DNA of 5,711 nucleotides from Sulfitobacter sp. (lineage in GTDB: Bacteria > Pseudomonadota > Alphaproteobacteria > Rhodobacterales > Rhodobacteraceae). Positions 1-5,711 of the stretch are shown in pieces. The notes below the pieces were generated by a model, which saw nothing but the letters and a program-made list of their open reading frames with translations, searched no databases and had not been told where the DNA came from. The stretch spans positions 1 to 5,711 of the forward strand of contig JAPKCR010000185.1 of assembly GCA_026421135.1 (NCBI GenBank), written 5' to 3'. Within the stretch, counting starts at the first letter, position 1. Every line of letters starts with the position of its first letter. The translations under genes were made by a program, and so were the position numbers.

Positions 1-3000
1 CAATCGGCAGTGCCACGGGTGGCGACGATAGTAAAATCCTGTTCCAACAGAATGCGTGCGGCGGTTAGCATTTCGTCTGTCTTATCCATGTCTTTAATCG
101 ACAGGAAGGCGCAGCCGTTGCGGGGCAGCGGGTTACCGGCACCCATTTGCGCCTTGAGGAAGGCACGCGGGAAATCACGGTCCCAGCCCATGACCTCACC
201 GGTTGAGCGCATTTCTGGCCCCAGAAGCGTGTCCACACCCGGGAAACGGGCAAAGGGTAGAACTGCCTCTTTCACAGAAAACCACGGCATGTTGGGGTCA
301 GCCAGCGTCATCGGATCGCCAAGCGGCAGAACGTCGTCATAGGCGGCGTCGACATTGTAGGGCGCACGCAATGGGAAGTTCGACAGCGGTTCGCCTGCCA
401 TGATCCGCGCGGCGATCGATGCAATGGCGGAATCAGTTGCCTTGGCCACGAACGGCACGGTCCGCGAGGCACGCGGGTTGACTTCGATCAGGTAGATTTC
501 GCCATCCTTGATCGCAAACTGGATGTTCATCAGGCCAACGACGTTCAGCGCGAGGGCCAGCGCCTTGGTCTGTTTTTCGACCTCTGCAATGATCTCGCGA
601 GAAAGCGAATATGGGGGCAGGGAACACGCACTGTCGCCAGAGTGCACGCCGGCCTCTTCGATGTGCTGCATGATACCTGCGACATGGACGTTTTTGCCGT
701 CACACAGCGCATCAACGTCAAGTTCAACCGCGCCCGATAGATAATTGTCGAGCAGCACGGGGCTTTTGCCCGATACGACGACAGCCTCGCGGATATAGCG
801 CTCGAGGCTGGCTTGATCGCGCACGATCTCCATCGCGCGGCCACCCAAGACATAAGACGGGCGGATTACGAGCGGAAAGCCGATGTCAGCTGCGATTTCC
901 AGCGCCTCGGCATCGGAGTGGGCAATACCGTTATGCGGTTGTTTCAGGCCCAACCTTTTGACCAGATCGGCAAAACGTTCGCGGTCTTCGGCGAGGTCAA
1001 TCATGTCGGGCGTAGTGCCCAAGATCGGAATGCCCGCATCTTGCAGGGCTTGGGCGATCTTCAGCGGTGTTTGACCGCCGAATTGAACGATAACGCCGTG
1101 CAACGTGCCGTTTTCCTGTTCGACGCGCATGATTTCCATGACGTGTTCGAACGTCAGGGGTTCAAAATACAAACGGTCCGAGGTGTCATAATCGGTCGAG
1201 ACTGTCTCGGGATTACAGTTGACCATGATGGTCTCATAGCCTGCGTCTGTCAGCGCATAGCAGGCATGGCAGCAGCAATAGTCAAATTCGATGCCTTGGC
1301 CGATACGGTTCGGGCCACCACCTAGGATCACGACTTTTTTGCGGTCGGACGGGCGGGCCTCGCATTCGACTTCATCAAAGGCAGGGGATTCGTAGGTGGA
1401 GTACATATAGGGAGTTTGCGCCTCGAACTCGGCGGCACAGGTGTCGATACGTTTAAACACGGCTTTGACGCCGAGGTTGAGGCGGGCGCGACGCACATTG
1501 TCTTCGTCGCGTCCTGTCAGGATGCCAAGGCGGGCGTCTGTGAAACCCATCATCTTAAGCTGGCGCATACCTGTTTCAGTCAGCGGCAGGCCGTCCTTGC
1601 GGACGACTTCTTCGGCCTCGACGATCTCGCGGATGCGGGCCAAGAACCACGGGTCGAACATAGTAACACCGTGAATGTCCACGTCGGACATGCCATGGCG
1701 CATGGCCTGGGCGATGGTGCGCATGCGATCAGGGGTTTGCTTGCTGATCGCCTTGATCAGGGACGCCTGATCAGGGGCACCCGGAATGTCGATTTCGTCA
1801 AAGCCGGTCAAACCGGATTCCATCGATGCCAGCGCCTTTTGCAAGGATTCGTGGATCGTGCGGCCAATCGCCATTGCCTCGCCCACGGATTTCATCGCGG
1901 TCGTCAAATGTGGTTCGGAGCCGGGGAATTTCTCGAAAGCGAATTTCGGGATCTTAGTGACGACATAGTCGATTGTGGGTTCAAAAGACGCAGGTGTCAC
2001 GCCAGTAATGTCATTGTCGAGCTCGTCCAGCGTATAACCAACGGCCAGTTTGGCAGCGATTTTGGCAATCGGGAAACCCGTCGCCTTTGACGCCAGCGCC
2101 GAAGAGCGCGATACGCGCGGATTCATTTCGATTACGACCATGCGACCGTCGGCAGGGTTCACAGCCCATTGCACGTTTGATCCGCCGGTTTCCACACCGA
2201 TTTCGCGCAGGACCGCGATCGAGTGGTTTCGCATGATTTGGTATTCTTTGTCCGTCAGCGTCAGCGCAGGGGCGACAGTGATCGAATCGCCCGTGTGCAC
2301 GCCCATCGGATCAATGTTTTCGATGGAACAGACAATGATGGCATTATCGGCCGTGTCGCGAACGACCTCCATCTCGAACTCTTTCCAGCCCAGGAGGGAT
2401 TCGTCGATCAGGATTTGCCCGACAGGCGAGGCATCCATGCCGGAGCGGCAGAAAAACTCATAATCATCGCGGTTGTATGCTACGCCACCGCCAGTTCCGC
2501 CCATGGTAAAGGCTGGCCGGATGATGGCGGGAAGGCCGACGTAATCCAACGCTTCAAGAGCGATGGCCACACCTGCGGCTAGGTCCTTTTTACCGGCTGC
2601 ATTCTTGGGCGCGGTGACGATGGTCGCCTTGGGGTTTTCGATGCCGAGGCGGTCCATTGCTTCGCGGAAAAGCTGGCGATCTTCTGCCATTTCAATGGCT
2701 TCGCGTTTGGCCCCGATCATCTCAACGCCGTATTTTTCCAGCACGCCCATTTCTTCGAGCGCGAGGGAAGTGTTCAGCCCGGTCTGGCCTCCCATGGTGG
2801 GCAGCAGCGCATCAGGGCGTTCTTTTTCGATGATTTTGGCAACGATTTCTGGGGTGATTGGTTCGATATAGGTGGCGTCTGCCAGCCCCGGGTCCGTCAT
2901 GATTGTTGCAGGGTTGGAGTTGACGAGGATGACGCGGTAGCCTTCCTCTTTCAGAGCTTTACAGGCTTGTGCGCCGGAATAGTCGAATTCGCAGGCCTGA

Positions 3001-3062
3001 CCAATCACGATGGGCCCTGCACCAATGATCATGATAGATTTGATATCGGTTCTTTTTGGCAT
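1..3062 (-). CDS. carB: Carbamoyl-phosphate synthase large subunit (3' end cut by window edge)
   Basis: Makes carbamoyl phosphate from bicarbonate, ATP and ammonia delivered by the CarA glutaminase subunit; the product feeds pyrimidine and arginine synthesis in the cytoplasm. The start at 3062 gives [20 protein letters not shown], nearly identical to the E. coli N-terminus. Visible order in 1020 complete codons: first ATP-grasp half (about 1-413; LPTMGGQT at 87-94, IRPAFTMGG near 181-189, [18 protein letters not shown] at 312-329), oligomerisation region (about 414-570), second ATP-grasp half (about 571-930; [15 protein letters not shown] at 581-595, FGGQTPL at 661-667, [12 protein letters not shown] at 860-871), then the start of the methylglyoxal-synthase-like allosteric domain. 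T1015 and T1018 in VATRGTA match the E. coli effector-site threonines T974 and T977. By comparison with E. coli (1073 residues) about 90-95 residues lie outside the window. The protein is about 40 residues longer than E. coli up to this point because of several insertions. The frame is intact. carA is not adjacent. Confidence 0.98.
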   Translation of the reverse strand, partial: MPKRTDIKSIMIIGAGPIVIGQACEFDYSGAQACKALKEEGYRVILVNSNPATIMTDPGLADATYIEPITPEIVAKIIEKERPDALLPTMGGQTGLNTSLALEEMGVLEKYGVEMIGAKREAIEMAEDRQLFREAMDRLGIENPKATIVTAPKNAAGKKDLAAGVAIALEALDYVGLPAIIRPAFTMGGTGGGVAYNRDDYEFFCRSGMDASPVGQILIDESLLGWKEFEMEVVRDTADNAIIVCSIENIDPMGVHTGDSITVAPALTLTDKEYQIMRNHSIAVLREIGVETGGSNVQWAVNPADGRMVVIEMNPRVSRSSALASKATGFPIAKIAAKLAVGYTLDELDNDITGVTPASFEPTIDYVVTKIPKFAFEKFPGSEPHLTTAMKSVGEAMAIGRTIHESLQKALASMESGLTGFDEIDIPGAPDQASLIKAISKQTPDRMRTIAQAMRHGMSDVDIHGVTMFDPWFLARIREIVEAEEVVRKDGLPLTETGMRQLKMMGFTDARLGILTGRDEDNVRRARLNLGVKAVFKRIDTCAAEFEAQTPYMYSTYESPAFDEVECEARPSDRKKVVILGGGPNRIGQGIEFDYCCCHACYALTDAGYETIMVNCNPETVSTDYDTSDRLYFEPLTFEHVMEIMRVEQENGTLHGVIVQFGGQTPLKIAQALQDAGIPILGTTPDMIDLAEDRERFADLVKRLGLKQPHNGIAHSDAEALEIAADIGFPLVIRPSYVLGGRAMEIVRDQASLERYIREAVVVSGKSPVLLDNYLSGAVELDVDALCDGKNVHVAGIMQHIEEAGVHSGDSACSLPPYSLSREIIAEVEKQTKALALALNVVGLMNIQFAIKDGEIYLIEVNPRASRTVPFVAKATDSAIASIAARIMAGEPLSNFPLRAPYNVDAAYDDVLPLGDPMTLADPNMPWFSVKEAVLPFARFPGVDTLLGPEMRSTGEVMGWDRDFPRAFLKAQMGAGNPLPRNGCAFLSIKDMDKTDEMLTAARILLEQDFTIVATRGTAD

Positions 3063-3096
3063 GGCTCGGGCCCCCGGATGTTTGCAAATTCTCCGC

Positions 3097-3124
3097 GTTA
3101 TATGCCTTGGGGGGAGAGGTGCAA
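3097..3124 (-). promoter_or_regulatory. Candidate sigma-70-type promoter of carB
   Basis: On the minus strand TTGCAC (3119-3124) is followed by a 16-base spacer and TATAAC (3097-3102). The -10 box matches the consensus at five of six positions and the -35 at three of six. Transcription would begin near 3090, giving a 5' leader of about 28 bases before the carB ATG at 3060-3062. The spacer is C-rich on this strand. Only a weak Shine-Dalgarno-like GGGGG lies about 10 bases before the ATG. Seen by eye; no start-site data. Confidence 0.5.
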
Positions 3125-3133
3125 GGGGGATCG

Positions 3134-3211
3134 GGCGCTATCTGGTCGGGTTTTGATTTTGTGGTGGCCTGATTGGTACGCTGCCCCAAAACCCCCGAAT
3201 ATTTTAGCGCC
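3134..3211. repeat. Nested imperfect inverted repeats (possible hairpin)
   Basis: The outer arms GGCGCTA (3134-3140) and TAGCGCC (3205-3211) are perfectly complementary. Inside them GGGTTTTG (3148-3155) and CAAAACCC (3187-3194) are also perfectly complementary. The two pairs are in the right order to form one long interrupted stem with a loop of about 31 bases. In the minus-strand transcript this would lie just after the stop of the CFA-type gene, starting about 20 bases downstream. It lies upstream of the candidate carB promoter, so it would act as a 3'-end structure rather than a carB leader. No T-run follows. Chance is possible at these arm lengths. Confidence 0.35.
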
Positions 3212-3232
3212 AGAGTACAGCGGGTCTTGATT

Positions 3233-4435
3233 TCAGCTTTTGGCGTAAAGATAGTCGCGGGTCAGTGGAACTGTGGTGCGGCTATTTGAAAGTTGGAATT
3301 GGTAGACACCCTGCATCTGGTCTTCGAATGCGATGAGGCAGATGGCAAAGTAAAATTCGAACATCCGGATGAAGCGATCATCGTGCATTTGTCGGATTTG
3401 GTCTTGGGCGGCGTTAAATCGTTTAAGCCAGTGTCGGACGGTTTTCGCATAATGCAGTCGCCAGATTTCGATGTCGGTCTGCCAGAGCCCCGCGTTTTCC
3501 ATTGCACCGGCAAGTTCCGAGAGCGACGGGACATAGCCGCCCGGAAAGATGTACTTGTTCAGAAACGGATCATGTTGCACGGGCGGGGCTGAGCGCACGA
3601 TGCTGTGGACCAACGCAACCCCGTCGGGTGCCATTAAATCACTGACACGCTGGAAATAGGTGCCGTAATTTGGAACGCCCACATGTTCGAGCATGCCGAC
3701 GCTGACAATCCTGTCAAAGGTGCCGGATGTCTCGCGATAGTCCTCGAGGCGGAAAGTGATCTTGTCCGACAGCCCTGCCTGGGTGGCCCGAGCGCGGGCG
3801 GTCTTAAGTTGGTTTTCGGAAAGCGTGATCCCTGTGACGCGAACCCCGTGATCGCGGGCAAGGGTCAGCGCCATGCCGCCCCAACCACAGCCAATGTCGA
3901 GCACATGATCGTCGGGGCGCAGACATAGCTTGCGAATGATATGCGCTTTTTTCGCTTCTTGGGCGGCCTCCAGCGTCATGTTGGGGTCCGGGAAATACGC
4001 GCACGAATATTGCATGTCTGCGTCCAGAAACAGCGCATAGAAGTCTTCGGAGATGTCATAGTGGTGGGCCACGTTTGCTTGGGCGCGGGCGGGGCGGTTC
4101 AGCTGTATGATGCGCCGCATATGATAGCGCGCAAGGTTCAGTCCGCGCAGCCACCCGGGAAACCCGCCAGTGCTACGGTTGCCCTGAAGCAGTTTCAGTG
4201 TGTCCAAAAGCCCAAGGTCCGGAAAGGTGATCCGCTGATCCATGTACCCTTCGCCAAGAGCAAGCACAGGGTTCAGGCATAGCTCACGCAGCACCGTGTC
4301 GTCTTTGAAGTGCAGGGTCGCAGTTTGCCCTGTGTCGGGGCCATAATGGGCAGTGCTGCCATCGGCAAACCGAACGATCAGGCGGTCGCGTGTCATAAGT
4401 CCGTTCAGAAAATGGTCAAATGCACTGCGCCACAT
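3233..4435 (-). CDS. cfa: Cyclopropane-fatty-acyl-phospholipid synthase family SAM methyltransferase
   Basis: Family members transfer a methylene or methyl group from S-adenosylmethionine to the double bond of unsaturated acyl chains in membrane phospholipids. At 400 residues it is slightly longer than E. coli Cfa (382). An N-terminal domain (about 1-115) precedes the family signature HYDISEDFYALFLD (125-138) and YSCAYF (143-148). The SAM-binding loop is VLDIGCGWGG (178-187). C145, E250 (in LEHVG), H277, I279 and Y329 (in LHYAKT) fit the E. coli bicarbonate-site residues C139, E239, H266, I268 and Y317 as I recall them, so the enzyme looks catalytically complete. The start at 4435 is preceded by AAGGGCG with 8 bases to the ATG. 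It lies 18 bases after the stop of the hydrolase gene, so the two are probably cotranscribed. Alternatives within the family include a UfaM-like methyltransferase of furan fatty acid synthesis; no ufaD-like partner is visible. The superfamily is certain, the exact product less so. Confidence 0.9.
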   Translation of the reverse strand: MWRSAFDHFLNGLMTRDRLIVRFADGSTAHYGPDTGQTATLHFKDDTVLRELCLNPVLALGEGYMDQRITFPDLGLLDTLKLLQGNRSTGGFPGWLRGLNLARYHMRRIIQLNRPARAQANVAHHYDISEDFYALFLDADMQYSCAYFPDPNMTLEAAQEAKKAHIIRKLCLRPDDHVLDIGCGWGGMALTLARDHGVRVTGITLSENQLKTARARATQAGLSDKITFRLEDYRETSGTFDRIVSVGMLEHVGVPNYGTYFQRVSDLMAPDGVALVHSIVRSAPPVQHDPFLNKYIFPGGYVPSLSELAGAMENAGLWQTDIEIWRLHYAKTVRHWLKRFNAAQDQIRQMHDDRFIRMFEFYFAICLIAFEDQMQGVYQFQLSNSRTTVPLTRDYLYAKS

Positions 4436-4453
4436 GGGAAACGCCCTTTTTTG

Positions 4454-5218
4454 TTATGCGGTATCTAGGAATGCGCGCACTGAATCCTCGAATGCACGAG
4501 GTTTCTCGGCGTGCAGCCAATGCCCGGCACCGGGGATCTTGGCAAAATAGGCATTGGGAAACAGCGCCTTGATCTTGGGTCGATACGCGGATTGCAGATA
4601 ATGGGACGTGGCACCCGATAAAAAGAAGGTGGGCCCGTCAAAGGGACCAGTGATGTGTTCGGGCCATCCCACGATATTGGACATCTCGGCCTCGAGAACG
4701 TCGAGGTTCAGTTTCCACGCTTTGTTCGCAACGTCTAAGGATTGCGTGAAAAAACTTTGCAGCGCGGGCTCGACGCCAGCCGCGGCCAGCTGATCTTGGG
4801 CGTCCGAGCGGCGGGTAAGTGTGGTCAGGTCAACGTTGCGCATGGCATCGATGAATTCTTGCTGGCTGTGGTCATAGGTGACAGGGGCGATGTCGGCTAT
4901 GATCAGCCGGCGTACCAATTCGGGATGTTGAAGGGCAAGAACCATAGATGCTTTGCCGCCCATCGAATGACCGCAGACATCCATGGGCGCGCCGAGATAG
5001 CGGATAACCTCGGCCAGATCAGCGGCCATATCTGGGTAAGTTTGCGTGTCGGCGCGCGGGCTGTCGCCGTGGTTACGCATATCAACCGTGATCACGCGGC
5101 GGGTGTCGGACAACCGCTTGGCAATCACGCCCCAGTTGCGGCCAGAGCCGTACAAGCCATGAACAATCAAAAGGGCGGGGGCATCCGTCGCGGTGCCATA
5201 TTCTGAAAAGCTAAGCAT
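4454..5218 (-). CDS. Alpha/beta hydrolase, YbfF/ABHD11-type esterase
   Basis: A 254-residue alpha/beta-fold serine hydrolase, the same length as E. coli YbfF. The oxyanion-hole motif HGLYGS is at 20-25, VDMRNHG at 45-51, the nucleophile elbow GHSMGGKA at 83-90 (Ser85), ADIAP at 108-112 (Asp109) and GAGHWLHAEKP at 230-240 (His233). Ser85-Asp109-His233 corresponds to the triad described for YbfF, where the acid follows strand 6. VDMRNHG-SPR, GHSMGGKA and GHW-HAEKP are shared nearly word for word with YbfF. YbfF is an esterase acting on acyl thioesters and short esters in vitro. Its mitochondrial relative ABHD11 protects lipoylated 2-oxoglutarate dehydrogenase. The physiological substrate here is unknown. 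No signal peptide is seen, so it is cytoplasmic. It is the first gene before the CFA-type synthase (18-base gap). No good Shine-Dalgarno precedes the ATG at 5218, but the start is supported by length and by the position of the first strand. Confidence 0.93.
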   Translation of the reverse strand: MLSFSEYGTATDAPALLIVHGLYGSGRNWGVIAKRLSDTRRVITVDMRNHGDSPRADTQTYPDMAADLAEVIRYLGAPMDVCGHSMGGKASMVLALQHPELVRRLIIADIAPVTYDHSQQEFIDAMRNVDLTTLTRRSDAQDQLAAAGVEPALQSFFTQSLDVANKAWKLNLDVLEAEMSNIVGWPEHITGPFDGPTFFLSGATSHYLQSAYRPKIKALFPNAYFAKIPGAGHWLHAEKPRAFEDSVRAFLDTA

Positions 5219-5272
5219 GGAACTAGACTTAGGCCCATTGCAGCAAATGTGCCAGAGTGTTTAGAATAGCGC
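5219..5272. promoter_or_regulatory. Short divergent intergenic region
   Basis: Only 54 bases separate the start codons of the minus-strand hydrolase and the plus-strand small membrane protein, so any promoters must overlap each other or lie inside the opposing gene. On the plus strand there is a recognisable -35/-10 pair (5238-5267). For the minus strand I see no convincing pair within the gap; its promoter may lie inside the first codons of the plus-strand gene. Neither start codon has a clear ribosome binding site. Confidence 0.5.
5238..5267 (+). promoter_or_regulatory. Candidate promoter for the small membrane protein gene
   Basis: TTGCAG (5238-5243), an 18-base spacer and TAGAAT (5262-5267, five of six consensus bases). 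The -10 box ends only 5 bases before the ATG at 5273, which would put the transcription start on or within a base or two of the start codon. Together with the lack of a Shine-Dalgarno sequence this suggests a leaderless mRNA. Motif match by eye only. Confidence 0.4.
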
Positions 5273-5647
5273 ATGCTGGATCAAAAAGACGTACACAATA
5301 AAGCACAAATGGTGCGCCGCGAAATGCAGCTAAAACTTGGCGTGCAAAGCCGCGATCTGGATCATGCGCTTCGAAAGGCCGGGCGCAGGTTACCGGCCAA
5401 GGTGCGCAAGCAGGGAAACGTACTGGCGAGGGCTGAGTTTTTGGCGCAGAACCCAAAAATGGCACGCCTTTTGGACGGGCAGGAAGTGGAAACTGCCTTT
5501 GATATCGTGATAACCCATTTGCACAGCATCGACGAGGTTGAAAACCGCAAGGATCGCGTTCTAGGGGTCGCCGGATCGGTCGCCTTTTACCTGCTGTTCG
5601 TAGGTGGGGCGTTTGTGGTCTTTCTTTGGTGGCGTGGCTACGTCTGA
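5273..5647 (+). CDS. Small protein with one C-terminal membrane helix, function unknown
   Basis: I do not recognise a named family. The 124-residue product has a basic, mostly hydrophilic region (1-92) rich in Arg, Lys and Gln that looks helical, then one hydrophobic stretch from about 96 to 120 (VLGVAGSVAFYLLFVGG followed by AFVVFLWW) and a short RGYV tail. Basic residues R92, K93 and R95 flank the helix on its N-terminal side, so the soluble part is predicted to stay in the cytoplasm with the C-terminus across the membrane, as in a tail-anchored protein. No N-terminal signal peptide is visible. The ATG at 5273 has no Shine-Dalgarno and sits directly behind a -10-like box; a later start at Met13 (5309) also lacks one. 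The codon pattern and the fit with neighbouring genes support a real gene. Its last 10 bases overlap the end of the convergent gene on the other strand. Confidence 0.8.
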   Translation: MLDQKDVHNKAQMVRREMQLKLGVQSRDLDHALRKAGRRLPAKVRKQGNVLARAEFLAQNPKMARLLDGQEVETAFDIVITHLHSIDEVENRKDRVLGVAGSVAFYLLFVGGAFVVFLWWRGYV

Positions 5648-5711
5648 CTGCCGTATTGCTCGTCGGTAACGTGATCCAGCCAGTCCACTGCTTTTCCATC
5701 CAACGCTTCTT
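5638..5711 (-). CDS. C-terminal end of an unidentified convergent gene (cut by window edge)
   Basis: Reading leftwards from the right edge, one minus-strand frame stays open from 5709 to a TAG at 5638-5640 and encodes 23 residues containing LDGKAVDWLDHVTDEQY and ending GSQT. The residue mix is that of a real, acidic soluble C-terminus, unlike the Arg- and Pro-rich shadow reading in the alternative frame from 5699. From memory, an ending of the type W-(x)3-V-(T/S)-DEQY occurs in some small cupin-fold proteins of the (R)-mandelonitrile lyase-like group, so that is a guess at identity, held weakly. The gene meets the plus-strand gene tail to tail and overlaps its last 10 bases. Confidence 0.6.
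   Translation of the reverse strand, partial: EALDGKAVDWLDHVTDEQYGSQT

Larger units (their letters stand above)
3063..3232. other. Non-coding gap between the CFA-type gene and carB
   Basis: This 170-base gap separates two co-directional minus-strand genes. It holds the candidate carB promoter in its carB-proximal part and two nested inverted repeats (3134-3211) in its other half. No credible gene is seen in either strand, and there is no hairpin followed by a T-run that would make a standard Rho-independent terminator for the upstream gene. Read-through from the upstream gene into carB therefore cannot be excluded. Confidence 0.7.

Noticed and set aside
813..2582. Several long plus-strand open frames, up to 224 codons (813-1325, 1416-2090, 2050-2463, 2223-2582)
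   Set aside because: They lie wholly antisense to carB, whose reading is certain from family identity. The products show no motif, and open antisense frames are expected opposite GC-biased codons.
3066..3075. CGGG/CCCG pairing around a GGGCCC palindrome just before the carB start, as a possible hairpin hiding the ribosome binding site
   Set aside because: The stem is only four base pairs with a two-base loop, too small to hold up on its own.
3415..3427. TTAA-N5-TTAA resembling a CtrA binding site
   Set aside because: The CtrA motif needs a 7-base spacer, and this copy lies inside the methyltransferase coding sequence.
3293..4282. Plus- and minus-strand open frames overlapping the CFA-type gene (e.g. 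3293-3592, 3941-4282, 3634-3861)
   Set aside because: All are shadows of the methyltransferase frame, with no recognisable domains or ribosome binding sites.
4742..5206. Plus-strand open frame of 154 codons opposite the hydrolase
   Set aside because: The hydrolase frame carries the full catalytic triad and family motifs; the antisense product resembles nothing and has no start signal.
5229..5699. Minus-strand open frame of 156 codons across the small membrane protein gene
   Set aside because: The product is rich in Arg, Pro and Cys as expected of a shadow frame. It overlaps a better plus-strand gene, and a different minus-strand frame gives a more credible protein end at 5638-5709.
1..5711. 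A search by eye for tRNA or rRNA genes, CRISPR repeats, insertion-sequence ends and phage-type genes
   Set aside because: None seen; nearly all of the window is filled by ordinary chromosomal coding sequence with consistent base composition.

Overview
The window looks like a core-chromosome segment from an alphaproteobacterium, most likely of the Rhodobacterales/Roseobacter type. The GC content is moderately high, there is a CarB with alphaproteobacterial-style extra segments, and carB stands without carA beside it. The lineage call rests on remembered family features, not on a search.

Layout from left to right. Positions 1-3062 (minus strand) hold most of carB, the large subunit of carbamoyl-phosphate synthase. 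It runs off the left edge inside its allosteric domain, so about the last 90-95 residues are missing. Positions 3063-3232 are non-coding and carry a plausible carB promoter close to the start, plus two nested inverted repeats nearer the end of the upstream gene. Positions 3233-4435 (minus) encode a cyclopropane-fatty-acyl-phospholipid synthase family methyltransferase. Eighteen bases upstream of it lies 4454-5218 (minus), a YbfF/ABHD11-type alpha/beta hydrolase. A 54-base divergent region (5219-5272) separates this from a small plus-strand gene (5273-5647) for a soluble domain with one C-terminal membrane helix, which may be translated from a leaderless mRNA. At the right edge, 5638-5711 (minus) is the C-terminal end of another gene, which meets the small gene tail to tail with a 10-base overlap.

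How the genes fit together: the hydrolase and the CFA-type synthase are closely spaced and probably form a two-gene operon, perhaps linked through membrane lipid or thioester chemistry. carB follows in the same direction after 170 bases and appears to have its own promoter. It supplies carbamoyl phosphate for pyrimidine and arginine synthesis and has no obvious functional tie to the lipid genes. I found no RNA gene, mobile element or CRISPR array, and no convincing new multi-gene system. The most unusual points are the possible leaderless start of the small membrane protein, the hydrolase/CFA pairing and the folded intergenic segment before carB.
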